DNA of 38,356 bases from an uncultured Prevotellaceae bacterium (GTDB lineage: Bacteria > Bacteroidota > Bacteroidia > Bacteroidales > Bacteroidaceae). The notes beneath the pieces are model-generated. The model saw only the letters and a program-made list of their open reading frames with translations. It had not been told where the DNA came from and ran no database searches. This document shows positions 23,828 to 31,584 of the stretch, one piece after another; position 1 is the first letter of the stretch, and the number at the start of each line of letters is the position of its first letter. The position numbers and the translations under genes were made by a program. The DNA lies in contig CAMNIN010000038.1 in the NCBI GenBank assembly GCA_946540735.1, positions 1-38,356 of the forward strand. Direction: 5' to 3'.

Positions 23828-25098
23828 AAGCTATAGTGCTTGTAGGCCAGTGCTTGGTTATACACCTCGATATAGCGCAGCGAGACGCTGTTCTGGGAGT
23901 AGGCAGTCATCACCTTTTTCACGGCGAAGGATGCCAGCGACGCATAATCGGCCTCTTCCAGCACCCAGTGTAGTCCTGCCATCAAGTCGTCGGCATTGCG
24001 GTATTCCGCCACATAGCCGTTTTTACGGTGATCGATCTCCTCTGGTATGCCCCCTGTCTTGAATCCCACGCACGGCACGCCACACGCCATGGCCTCCATG
24101 ATGGTATTGGGCAGGTTATCCTCAAGCGAAGGCAGGACAAAAACGTCTACGGCATTATAGACGTCTACGATCCTGTGCTCATCACTCACATAGCCCAAGG
24201 GGAAAACAGGCAGAGCCAGTTTATCGGCAAACTCCTCGGCATGGCCTCCGAGGATGGCCACCGCCGTGCTCTGCAGCACCTCGGGATGCGCCTTCACCAT
24301 CTTCTCGATAGCCTCGATGAGGTAGTCCATGCCCTTGCGGCCATCGGTGACACGTTGCGACACGAAGAGGATGAGTTTTTTATCAGCAGGCAGTCCTACC
24401 CTTTTCCTTGCCTCCTTTTTATCCATCGGTCGGAAGATGTGGGTATCGATCGGATTAGGGATGCTCGTGATGGTGTGCTGCGAGAGGAGCGCACTGCTCC
24501 TCGCCTGCAGTTCCAGCCACCGGCTGCAAGCCACAAATGAGACATGATGACGATCGAGAATCTGTTTTTTGCGCTTCCACACCTTGTTGGAGAGGTCGTT
24601 GTCGGAACCACGTCCTGGCAGCAGCCTGCAATTCCGGCACTCCGCCTTGAACGCCTGGCATCCGTGCGTATAGTGACAAATGGCAGTAGCCGGCCAAGCG
24701 TCGTGCATCGTCCAGACCACAGGTTTTCCGCTTTCAAGGATTTTCCTGATGCCTGAGAGCGAGAGCATGCCCTGATTGATCCAACTGAGATGGATGACAT
24801 CCGCCTCACGAAACTCCCTGAGTCCAGTGATATCGAATCCCGAATTGGCGATATCAATTTCGAACAAGTGGTTCTTGGAGAAATGCAGGCGGGAGAAGAT
24901 GGAGAGGCGCTCTCTCAGGAAATGCCATTGCGAGCGCCAGTATTTATTGAGTCCGACCACGGTGAGCGAGTCAGTCTCCTTGTCGCGCACCAGCATTTTG
25001 GCCTTCACGCCATTGTTGTTGAGAGCCTCCATCAGTCTGTTGGCAGCCATGGCAGCCCCACCCGTCCGTTCATTCGTATTGACAATCAGTACCCTCAT
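23824..25098 (-). CDS. Family 4 glycosyltransferase with a four-Cys cluster
   Basis: 424 residues with a GT-B fold. N-terminal TNERTGGAAMAANRL (8-22) is the glycine-rich acceptor loop. The C-terminal half has ILFVSQRVTDGRKGMDYL and EDNLPNTIMEAMACGVPCVGF followed by GGIPEEI, the E-x7-E type donor site of GT4 enzymes. An unusual Cys cluster, CHYTHGCQAFKAECRNC (C141, C147, C154, C157), resembles that of WcaC-like colanic-acid transferases and may hold a metal. It is first in a unit with the GT2 gene (4-bp overlap) and has a -7 element just upstream. Only two transferases are present, with no flippase or polymerase, so this is not a complete capsule locus. Confidence 0.9.
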   Translation of the reverse strand: MRVLIVNTNERTGGAAMAANRLMEALNNNGVKAKMLVRDKETDSLTVVGLNKYWRSQWHFLRERLSIFSRLHFSKNHLFEIDIANSGFDITGLREFREADVIHLSWINQGMLSLSGIRKILESGKPVVWTMHDAWPATAICHYTHGCQAFKAECRNCRLLPGRGSDNDLSNKVWKRKKQILDRHHVSFVACSRWLELQARSSALLSQHTITSIPNPIDTHIFRPMDKKEARKRVGLPADKKLILFVSQRVTDGRKGMDYLIEAIEKMVKAHPEVLQSTAVAILGGHAEEFADKLALPVFPLGYVSDEHRIVDVYNAVDVFVLPSLEDNLPNTIMEAMACGVPCVGFKTGGIPEEIDHRKNGYVAEYRNADDLMAGLHWVLEEADYASLASFAVKKVMTAYSQNSVSLRYIEVYNQALAYKHYSL

Positions 25099-25120
25099 GA
25101 TAGAATGTTATAAAGTCATG

Positions 25121-25128
25121 CAAAATTA
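25121..25128 (-). promoter_or_regulatory. -7 element of the glycosyltransferase promoter
   Basis: TAATTTTG on the minus strand (25128 to 25121), giving a leader of about 17 nt before the ATG at 25098. The -33 region is weak. Confidence 0.55.
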
Positions 25129-25243
25129 GGAAAAAAAACCGATTTTCATGCCAGTTGCGTGAAAAAACGCAGAAAAGTGAGATTTTATTCATTGTTATCG
25201 CACACAACTATTGATATACATCAAAAAAACGGCAATTTTCAAG

Positions 25244-25270
25244 ATTCTGCAACAGAAAAAGTTGCAGAAT
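25244..25270. promoter_or_regulatory. Perfect inverted repeat over the ncRNA promoter
   Basis: Arms ATTCTGCAAC (25244-25253) and GTTGCAGAAT (25261-25270) are exact reverse complements, separated by agaaaaa. The right arm contains the -33 TTG (25262-25264) of the promoter that follows. Position and symmetry fit an operator for a dimeric regulator; no T-run follows on either strand to suggest a terminator. Confidence 0.65.
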
Positions 25271-25292
25271 GCAGAAATAGGCAGTACCTTTG
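25262..25292 (+). promoter_or_regulatory. Promoter of the probable non-coding RNA
   Basis: -33 TTG (25262-25264) and -7 TACCTTTG (25285-25292), 23 bp apart start to start. There is no plus-strand gene downstream before the terminator at 25474-25511. Confidence 0.75.
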
Positions 25293-25297
25293 CATCG

Positions 25298-25511
25298 TCA
25301 ATGATTGAGAAGTCAATCATAAAGGTTAATAGATTGTTTAGGTTAGTAGTAATAGATTTAGGTTTTTAGTTATTAGGTTTAAGGTATTAAAGTAGATTGT
25401 TTAATTGGACAACAAAGGTCGCCGTGAGGCTCCCTTTGGTTTTGAAAAGGATTTTTAGTTAAACATAGGCTTGTACGCTGTGGCTCGTTGAGGGTTGCAG
25501 CGTATTTTTTT
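25298..25511 (+). ncRNA. Probable free-standing non-coding RNA, about 214 nt
   Basis: It is bounded by a Bacteroidota promoter and a Rho-independent terminator, with no plausible plus-strand reading frame between. Visible structure in order: a perfect 5' hairpin (atgattga, 25301-25308, with tcaatcat, 25313-25320, loop gaag); a 90-nt stretch, 25319-25408, with no cytosine at all, built of tagatt/ttaggtt-like words and with tagattgttta occurring at both ends; a hairpin CAAAGG (25412-25417) with CCTTTG (25432-25437) enclosing GCC-GTGA-GGC with a GNRA loop; then the terminator hairpin. Promoter-to-terminator layout and lack of a linked gene fit the published description of Bacteroidales-1 RNA, and a 6S-like RNA is another option, but I cannot confirm either by eye. 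Confidence 0.65.
25474..25511 (+). terminator. Terminator of the non-coding RNA
   Basis: Arms tacgctg (25474-25480) and cagcgta (25498-25504), a 17-nt loop, then seven T. Confidence 0.8.
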
Positions 25512-25546
25512 GTGCTGCCTACATCTGCGGGAAGCAAATTACGTCA

Positions 25547-25570
25547 CAGGCCCGGCGAATGCCGGGCCTG
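25547..25570. terminator. GC-rich hairpin after ispF
   Basis: Perfect 10-bp arms caggcccggc (25547-25556) and gccgggcctg (25561-25570) with loop gaat, 7 bp past the ispF stop. It has no T-run on the minus strand and only a weak cgtgtttt on the plus strand. It may end or protect the ispF mRNA, or back up the ncRNA terminator. Confidence 0.5.
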
Positions 25571-25576
25571 CGTGTT

Positions 25577-26059
25577 TTATTCTGTTTTCTCGATCAGCAC
25601 AGTGGCATAGGCAGAGATGCCCTCTTCCCGTCCTGTGAATCCGAGGTGCTCCGTCGTGGTCGCCTTGATGGAGATATCGTCGGTGTCGCATCCGATAATC
25701 TCCGCCATGCACCGTTGCATGGCCGGGATATGCGGATTGAGCTTAGGGTGCTCTGCACACACCGTGGCATCGATGTTGCCCACCCGGTAGCCCTTGGTAG
25801 CGATCAATGCCACCACCTCGCGCAGAATCACCTTGCTGTCCATATCCAACGTATCATTGGAGTTGTCGGGGAAATGGAAACCGATGTCACGCATATTGGC
25901 CGCACCGAGGATGGCGTCGGCGATGGCATGTATCAGCACATCGGCATCGCTATGGCCCAGGAGTCCGAGGTGATGCTCTATCTTGATTCCCCCCATCCAA
26001 AGGTCACGTCCCTCTGTCAGTTGATGGACATCGTATCCGAATCCTACTCTGATTCTCAT
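25577..26059 (-). CDS. ispF: 2-C-methyl-D-erythritol 2,4-cyclodiphosphate synthase
   Basis: 160 residues from MRIRVGFGYDVHQ. A longer frame to 26197 overlaps porV and encodes an Arg/Ser-rich shadow, so 26059 is the start. IspF makes the cyclic diphosphate in the non-mevalonate isoprenoid pathway as a zinc-dependent trimer. Metal ligands are in GYDVHQL (D10, H12) and LGHSDADVL (His near 42); the conserved ATTTEHLGFTGREEGI closes the protein. It starts 13 bp after the porV stop, so it is probably co-transcribed with porU and porV, the type IX secretion genes. Confidence 0.96.
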   Translation of the reverse strand: MRIRVGFGYDVHQLTEGRDLWMGGIKIEHHLGLLGHSDADVLIHAIADAILGAANMRDIGFHFPDNSNDTLDMDSKVILREVVALIATKGYRVGNIDATVCAEHPKLNPHIPAMQRCMAEIIGCDTDDISIKATTTEHLGFTGREEGISAYATVLIEKTE

Positions 26060-26072
26060 ACTACCCCCTCCT

Positions 26073-27257
26073 CTATTTTCTCTTGAACAAGTCCTTGATG
26101 CCATCCATGTCGAACGACAGCGTGAAGCGCAGCGTCTGATCAAGCGGGTTGCTCTTGGCCGTGGCGATGACATAGCCCGCATCGAGCGAGAAGACATTCA
26201 TCTTGAAACCCGCGCCCACGGTGAAATACTTCCTGTTACCTTTGTTCTCGCTCTCATGGTGATAACCAGCCCTGAGCAGGAACTTATCGTTGTAGTTGTA
26301 CTCCGCGCCCACGCTCCACTGAATCTCCTGCAATTCCTCAGAGAATCCGTTTGGAGCGTCGTTGAAACTCTTGAACATACCGCTGATGCTGGAGACATCG
26401 AAATACTCCTTCTCCAGTCTGTCCATATACTCCTGCGACGTTTCCTCCTCCTTCTGTTTGGGATAGGTAGGCACGAGCAGTTTGTTGGCATCAGCAGCGA
26501 TGGTAAAGCGGTTGTACTCATCAATGGGAATCATCAGCGAGGCGCCCAGTCGCATGTTGGTGGGGATGAACTCGCTATGCTCGTCGCCGCCGAAAGAGAT
26601 CTTGCTACCGATGTTGCTGACGTTGAATCCTAAGCCCACCTGGCACTCACGCGCCCCGATATTAAGGTAGTTCTGATAGTAGAGAGCCACATCAGCAGCG
26701 AAAGCCGATCCTGGACTTGTATCCTCGCTGTAGTCGTAGGTGAGGTCGGAGTAGATCCATCTCACTGCGGCAGCGATGGAGAACTGCTCGCTCAACATCA
26801 GTGAGTAGCCCACGTCGAGCGACATCTCATAGGGATTGATGGTCATGTCATTGGAGCCATCGAGCGAACTGTTGGTGATGACCTCGCCGAGCGAGAAATA
26901 CCTCAGCGATCCCGACACCGCGCTATAGTCGCCGATGCGATAGTAACCCACGAGATAAGCCAGGTCCATGTCGTTGACGAGTTGTCTGAGCCACGGTGTG
27001 TAGTTGAGGGCCACTCCAGCCCTGGAGATGGTGAAAGGATATTTGGCCGGGTTCCAGTATTGCGACACCACGTCGGGATCGGTGGCCGCGCCCACATCAC
27101 CCATACCTGCGGAACGGGCATCAGGAGCTATGGTCTGCGAGGTGACCGAAGCGTTGACGGGGTTGAACATATCCTCCTTTTGCGCCATCGAGGAGAGCGG
27201 CAACAGCAAGAGAGTCATCAAGGAGGCAGTTCTCGTGAATTGTTTTTTGATATGCAT
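26073..27257 (-). CDS. porV: Type IX secretion outer-membrane protein PorV
   Basis: 394 residues. The signal peptide ends SSMAQ/K (about 25). It is a beta-barrel of the FadL-like type, with the family opening SQTIAPDARSAGMGDVGAATDPDVVSQYWNPAK (about 40-72) and a terminal strand FTLSFDMDGIKDLFKRK. PorV receives cargo at the outer-membrane translocon and shuttles it to the PorU sortase complex. It lies 68 bp after porU and 13 bp before ispF. The amylase encoded at 11944 is a likely client. A charged insertion, KQKEEETSQEYMDRLEKEYFD (about 269-289), is predicted to be a surface or periplasmic loop. Confidence 0.93.
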   Translation of the reverse strand: MHIKKQFTRTASLMTLLLLPLSSMAQKEDMFNPVNASVTSQTIAPDARSAGMGDVGAATDPDVVSQYWNPAKYPFTISRAGVALNYTPWLRQLVNDMDLAYLVGYYRIGDYSAVSGSLRYFSLGEVITNSSLDGSNDMTINPYEMSLDVGYSLMLSEQFSIAAAVRWIYSDLTYDYSEDTSPGSAFAADVALYYQNYLNIGARECQVGLGFNVSNIGSKISFGGDEHSEFIPTNMRLGASLMIPIDEYNRFTIAADANKLLVPTYPKQKEEETSQEYMDRLEKEYFDVSSISGMFKSFNDAPNGFSEELQEIQWSVGAEYNYNDKFLLRAGYHHESENKGNRKYFTVGAGFKMNVFSLDAGYVIATAKSNPLDQTLRFTLSFDMDGIKDLFKRK

Positions 27258-27325
27258 CGCTGATCTATTTCAGGAGTTAAAACGGATTACTACATTCAAA
27301 CACTTATTTAAAACGTGATGAGCGC

Positions 27326-30300
27326 TCAATTATTGTCTATCACGATGAGTTTCTTGGATTTCGACACCGTCTTGCTACCATCACAGGCTACGCTCACACG
27401 GTAGAGGTATACCCCCGTCTGGAGTTTTCTCCCGCCATCGATGGTCAGATCCCAGTCGACGGTGAAAGCCCCGTCGGTGGACACGCCGTTCTCGCTGTAC
27501 GTCCACAAATGCCTGCCCGAGACATCAAACACGTCCAGAATGACATCCATCACACTTCCTGTGCGGTCGTGGTTGATGATGAAGGTAGTCGACGTCGAGG
27601 CTGGATTATTGGTACAGCTGATGCTGTGCAGCGTCGGTTTGAGTCCGCTGGCGACGTTGAAAGACAACTGGGCCGTCGACGCGTTGTTAAGGATATCCCA
27701 CGCCCTGAATTTCAGGTTATGCATGCCCGGTTTGAGTTCTGGAATGCTGTAGTAGGTGGAGCCACTGGTATAGCTGCCGAAATCGAAGGTGAAATGGTCG
27801 TTGAGCACATAAGTCATCGACATCTCGTCATCGATGATCAGTTCGAGGTCATGTCCGATGCCCGTTCCCGCGGCATTGATGCCATCCTTGTCGGTGACTT
27901 GCGCCACGAAATAGGGAGTGGTGTTCACCGTTCCGCCGTTGGTGAAGTTGGGTGAGTTGAGATAGCAATAGATCGACGGTCCGATGGAGTCATTGCCCGC
28001 CACGTCAGTACCACCCACGGAGAACCCGTCACACTGTCCGTTGGCCAGTGAGCGGTGGTCGTTGCTGACGGCGTATAGATTGATCATGCCCTCCCCGTCG
28101 GAGTAGTTGATGTCCATCGGCACAGCGAAAGAGAAGGCGAACTGTCCGTTGTGCACGCTGTCGGAGCCATTGAAGAGCACATTAGGCCGGTCGTAATACT
28201 CAAACTTGGTCTTAGCGTCCTCAGCCTGTCCACGGCAGATGACTTTCTCCTGCGAGTCGCGCACCGTCGCCGTCACCAGTCCGGAGAACGTCTCGTCGCG
28301 CTGTCCTTGCCGTTCGATGTGTCCTTTCACATTCACGATGCTCCCGGCGTGTATGGCGATGTCATCCTGCTTGTCGACCGCCATGCCATTGATACTGTCG
28401 ACCACCGTCCTGAGCATCGGCACATGCAGCCTCAAGGCAGGGTCGCCGAGAAGCGAGAAGCGCAGTTTGTTGCTCGAGAGGTCCCTCTTCGAGGTGATCA
28501 TTTCGTTTTTTGCCCTCCGCTGAGCCTCGCCGATAGTCAGCGGTTTCCCGTTCTCGGCACTCAGCACGTGGGTGACGAAAGCCCGGTTGATGTAGGCGTT
28601 ATAACTCTGATAGACCGTACGAGTCGTACCGAAGAACGCCATCGAGCCACCCTTTTTGTTGAGCAGGCAAGCCACACCGATATTCTCCTCCGCCATGTCA
28701 AACGGCATGATGTCGCAGGAAGCAGTCACCCAGAGCGGCATGTGCGTGTTGTTGAAGTTCTGGAAGTCCTGTAAGGTGAGCACCCTCTCATGCGAGATGC
28801 TGATGGCCGATCCATGTCCTGAGTAATCGATGACCAGGGCACCGTTCTCCTGGAGTTGCCGGATGTCTTTCGTACAGTCGGGATAGGTGTTTCCCGTAGC
28901 GGAAGTGACCCGTTTGTAAGCATCCCACATCACCTTCTTGATCTGGAATCCCGGATAGAGAGAAGTGACTGTGGCAGCCAGGTCGTCGGCATCCCTGAGG
29001 TGAGAGTTTCCATTGCCGTCATCACCCAGCACCGCCACGAGGTTCTGCCAGGCTCCAGCGTCGGCATTGAGGATATAGTTGATGGTCTTGTCGGTGAGCG
29101 TCTTGGCATCCTCGACCGTATGCACCGGGAAGCGACCCACCGCAACGTCGAGTTTGTCGGAACTTTCGCGGTCGGTGCCCTCGCCGTCGTCGAGCAAGGC
29201 GATGAAGCCGTCGTCGACCAGGCAATAGATCTCGTTGAATGACTCCTCGCTCTCATGACAGAGCAGGAAATCGTCGGGAGAGAACTTGCGGCAGTCGCTG
29301 GTGAGCATGCGGTTATCCCAGAAGCCATCGCCGAAGAGCAGCACGTGCTTAGGCATATCGGCCTCGTTCTCCGCCCTGTCGTAAAGCATTTTGAGGTAAC
29401 GCCGATAGGCATTGATATCGGGTGTGCCGCTGGAGAACTCGTTGAAGAGTTCATCAGCCGGGACGATGCGCACTCTCATCGAGTCACGCTCCTCGTGAAG
29501 GGCAGCGATCCGCCTGGCCTGCTCCAACAATTTCTGCGAGGTAGGGATAATGATCACCAAGTCGGCCGGTCCATGTCCGTGGAGGTCTTGATTGGTGATG
29601 CGGTGCACATATTCAGGAGCAGGTATGCCCGAATAGGTGAGGGCGGTCATGTTTCTTGGTGTGGCGGTATAGATATCGATGAAATCGAGCCGTGCCGGTC
29701 CACCGGAAAGGGTACTGATCGTCAAGGTGTTGGTAGCACTGAGGTTATCGACCTCGAAGACCTGCGAGGATTCCTTTCCCTTGTCATAACTGCCGAGAGA
29801 AATTGTCAGGGTACCCAGGACAGAGTCGTTGAGTGCCACTTGTACTTTGGTGTTAGAGCCGGCCGTCACATTGACGGCCACCTTCCCGTGACTGTCTGCA
29901 CTGGGACTGTTGAGCGTGTAAGTCTGAGAGGCACCTGCATTGACAGGGGTGTTCTCAAACAAGTTGCGCCCACCCATGAACCACGAGAAGTTATCGACCT
30001 CATGGAGCGAGTGGTAATGTTCTGGCCGAGGATAAGAAGAACTGACAAAGGACGCGCTGTCGATACTCAACGGAGTGTCGTCGGACTGTGTGATGAAATA
30101 ATAGCCGTAATCGGAATAATAGTTGCGTATGCGCCGCATGGATGTCGGTTGTGCCCATGAGACCGGTCCCTGCGCATAGAAGAGCCTTCGCCCGCCCACA
30201 TCACAAGTGGGCACCTCCTTCAGGTCATCAGTGGCCACGAGTTCCTTAGGCACGAGTTTCTCATTCTGCAATGCGCCACCATACCCGAAGATCCTCACCT

Positions 30301-30871
30301 TGCTCAGGTCGGAGAACCCCGCCTCGCGGATCAAGGCCTCAGAGAGCTGGTAAACGCCGGAAGACGGCACCCGTATCTTCGCCCAACTACCCGAAGCCAG
30401 CACCGAGTGCTCGGCATAGCGGTCGGCCTTGGTTCGTGGAGCCCTGAGCTTCTGTGCGGCAAGAGCCGGTTTCGCCTCCACCTGGAGCATGAAGCTCACC
30501 AGCATCTGGTCCTTGCCCTCATGCCTGACAAGAGGCATGAACAGCACCTCCAGCGATGCTTTTTTGCGATCCATCACGACATGCGTCTCCACCACCGGGG
30601 TCTCGGGCAGAGGTTCCTCAGTGATAGCCCGGAGCTTTCGCCTGCTGTAGGGAGTCATCTCCTCATATTCCGGATAGAGGATCCGCACCGAGTAGACAGA
30701 GTCGCTCACCATTCCCTGAAGCGGTATGCTACAAGAGAACCGTGGCAGCACAGAGTCTACCCTCACCTCGTCGGCGGTGAGGTTGTAAAACCGCTGCGCC
30801 ACTGCTGTCAGGCAGTTGACGGTCAGCATCAGCACCAGTGCGCATGTCCTTATGAATCGTTTACTTGACAT
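27326..30871 (-). CDS. porU: Type IX secretion sortase PorU (C25 gingipain-like)
   Basis: 1181 residues. The signal peptide ends TAVAQ/R (about 26). After a large beta-rich N-terminal part comes a C25 peptidase domain (about 430-815): LLFGDGFWDN (511-520), IDYSGHGSA with His686, and WVTASCDIMPFD with Cys719, the catalytic pair. A C-terminal sorting-type domain ends the protein (LDVFDVSGRHLW then LQTGVYLYRVSV and SKKLIVIDNN). PorU cleaves the sorting domain from cargo and attaches the product to lipopolysaccharide at the surface. Its start overlaps the end of the upstream fumarylacetoacetase-family gene by 11 bp. Length and motifs are normal for a Bacteroidales PorU. Confidence 0.95.
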   Translation of the reverse strand: MSSKRFIRTCALVLMLTVNCLTAVAQRFYNLTADEVRVDSVLPRFSCSIPLQGMVSDSVYSVRILYPEYEEMTPYSRRKLRAITEEPLPETPVVETHVVMDRKKASLEVLFMPLVRHEGKDQMLVSFMLQVEAKPALAAQKLRAPRTKADRYAEHSVLASGSWAKIRVPSSGVYQLSEALIREAGFSDLSKVRIFGYGGALQNEKLVPKELVATDDLKEVPTCDVGGRRLFYAQGPVSWAQPTSMRRIRNYYSDYGYYFITQSDDTPLSIDSASFVSSSYPRPEHYHSLHEVDNFSWFMGGRNLFENTPVNAGASQTYTLNSPSADSHGKVAVNVTAGSNTKVQVALNDSVLGTLTISLGSYDKGKESSQVFEVDNLSATNTLTISTLSGGPARLDFIDIYTATPRNMTALTYSGIPAPEYVHRITNQDLHGHGPADLVIIIPTSQKLLEQARRIAALHEERDSMRVRIVPADELFNEFSSGTPDINAYRRYLKMLYDRAENEADMPKHVLLFGDGFWDNRMLTSDCRKFSPDDFLLCHESEESFNEIYCLVDDGFIALLDDGEGTDRESSDKLDVAVGRFPVHTVEDAKTLTDKTINYILNADAGAWQNLVAVLGDDGNGNSHLRDADDLAATVTSLYPGFQIKKVMWDAYKRVTSATGNTYPDCTKDIRQLQENGALVIDYSGHGSAISISHERVLTLQDFQNFNNTHMPLWVTASCDIMPFDMAEENIGVACLLNKKGGSMAFFGTTRTVYQSYNAYINRAFVTHVLSAENGKPLTIGEAQRRAKNEMITSKRDLSSNKLRFSLLGDPALRLHVPMLRTVVDSINGMAVDKQDDIAIHAGSIVNVKGHIERQGQRDETFSGLVTATVRDSQEKVICRGQAEDAKTKFEYYDRPNVLFNGSDSVHNGQFAFSFAVPMDINYSDGEGMINLYAVSNDHRSLANGQCDGFSVGGTDVAGNDSIGPSIYCYLNSPNFTNGGTVNTTPYFVAQVTDKDGINAAGTGIGHDLELIIDDEMSMTYVLNDHFTFDFGSYTSGSTYYSIPELKPGMHNLKFRAWDILNNASTAQLSFNVASGLKPTLHSISCTNNPASTSTTFIINHDRTGSVMDVILDVFDVSGRHLWTYSENGVSTDGAFTVDWDLTIDGGRKLQTGVYLYRVSVACDGSKTVSKSKKLIVIDNN

Positions 30872-31478
30872 TGAATTCCATTACTTTCCTGTCGTCGACA
30901 TAGCCTGTGATATGGTCATCCACCTGTACAGGAGCCGTCGCAGAAGGAGTGCCCGTGAAGATGATGTCGCCCGTGCGCAAGGTGAACAGCTTGCTTACCG
31001 ATGCGATGATGGCATCGACCGACCACCGCATATCGCCAGAGCAGCCCTGCTGCACAGTCCTCCCATTAATCTCCAAGTGGAAGTTGACATCCTGTATGCT
31101 CCTCAAAGCATCCACCGGCACCCATTCCCCGATAGCCGCAGCCCCGTCGAAGCCCTTGCAGGCATCCCAAGGCAAGCCCTGGCTCCGGAGCCGCTGTTGC
31201 AAGTCTCGGGCAGTGAAATCGACGCCACACGTCACTGCATCGTAATAACGGTGGGCGAACCGCTCTGGTATGCTCTTGCCGAGCCGGCAGATTCTCACCA
31301 CCAGCTCTGCCTCGTAATCCACCCGCCCAAGCTGGTCGGGCAGGAACATCGGCCGCCCCCCTTTGAGCAGCGACGAGTCGGCCTTGGTGAAGATGACAGG
31401 CTCATCCCCAAGAAATAACGGAGAAGTAGCCTTTTTATTGTACTCCTCGTAATTGTATGCTACAGCGAAGATCTTCAT
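30861..31478 (-). CDS. Fumarylacetoacetate hydrolase-family enzyme
   Basis: 205 residues from MKIFAVAYNY (31478); the frame is open to 31508 but the first ten residues add no family sequence. The fold is that of the FAH superfamily, with KADSSLL and FLPDQLGRVDYEAELVVRI (metal ligands in the D-YE-E stretch, about 53-65), a YYDAVTCGVDFTARDLQ motif, and TGDIIFTGTP near the end. Members hydrolyse or decarboxylate acylpyruvates and related 2-oxo acids with a divalent metal; the substrate here is unknown. Its end overlaps the porU start by 11 bp, so translation of the two is probably coupled, though no link in function is known to me. Confidence 0.9.
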   Translation of the reverse strand: MKIFAVAYNYEEYNKKATSPLFLGDEPVIFTKADSSLLKGGRPMFLPDQLGRVDYEAELVVRICRLGKSIPERFAHRYYDAVTCGVDFTARDLQQRLRSQGLPWDACKGFDGAAAIGEWVPVDALRSIQDVNFHLEINGRTVQQGCSGDMRWSVDAIIASVSKLFTLRTGDIIFTGTPSATAPVQVDDHITGYVDDRKVMEFNVK

Positions 31479-31512
31479 GATGATCAAAAAAGGGTATCCT
31501 TCACCCACATGA

Positions 31513-31554
31513 AAGAAAAAGCCAAGGCCACGGGCAGATGCCCACAGCCCTGGC
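31513..31554 (-). terminator. Terminator of the rplM-rpsI-rpsB-tsf unit
   Basis: On the minus strand, gccagggctgtgggc pairs with gcccgtggccttggc (31540-31554 with 31521-31535, a 15-bp stem with four mismatches), followed by tttttc. It lies 30 bp past the tsf stop and 35 bp upstream of the FAH-family start. Confidence 0.75.
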
Positions 31555-31584
31555 CATTATGCCATGATAAATGGTCGTCTTGGA

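Noticed and set aside
23036..25098. Capsule or O-antigen biosynthesis locus
   Set aside because: Only two glycosyltransferases are present, with no flippase, polymerase, ligase or sugar-nucleotide genes.
25547..25570. Strong ispF terminator
   Set aside because: The stem is perfect but no T-run follows on the minus strand, so I list it only as a hairpin of uncertain role.
26060..26197. N-terminal extension of IspF
   Set aside because: The Arg/Ser-rich extension is the porV 3' end read in another frame; IspF proteins start at MRIRVGFGYDVH.
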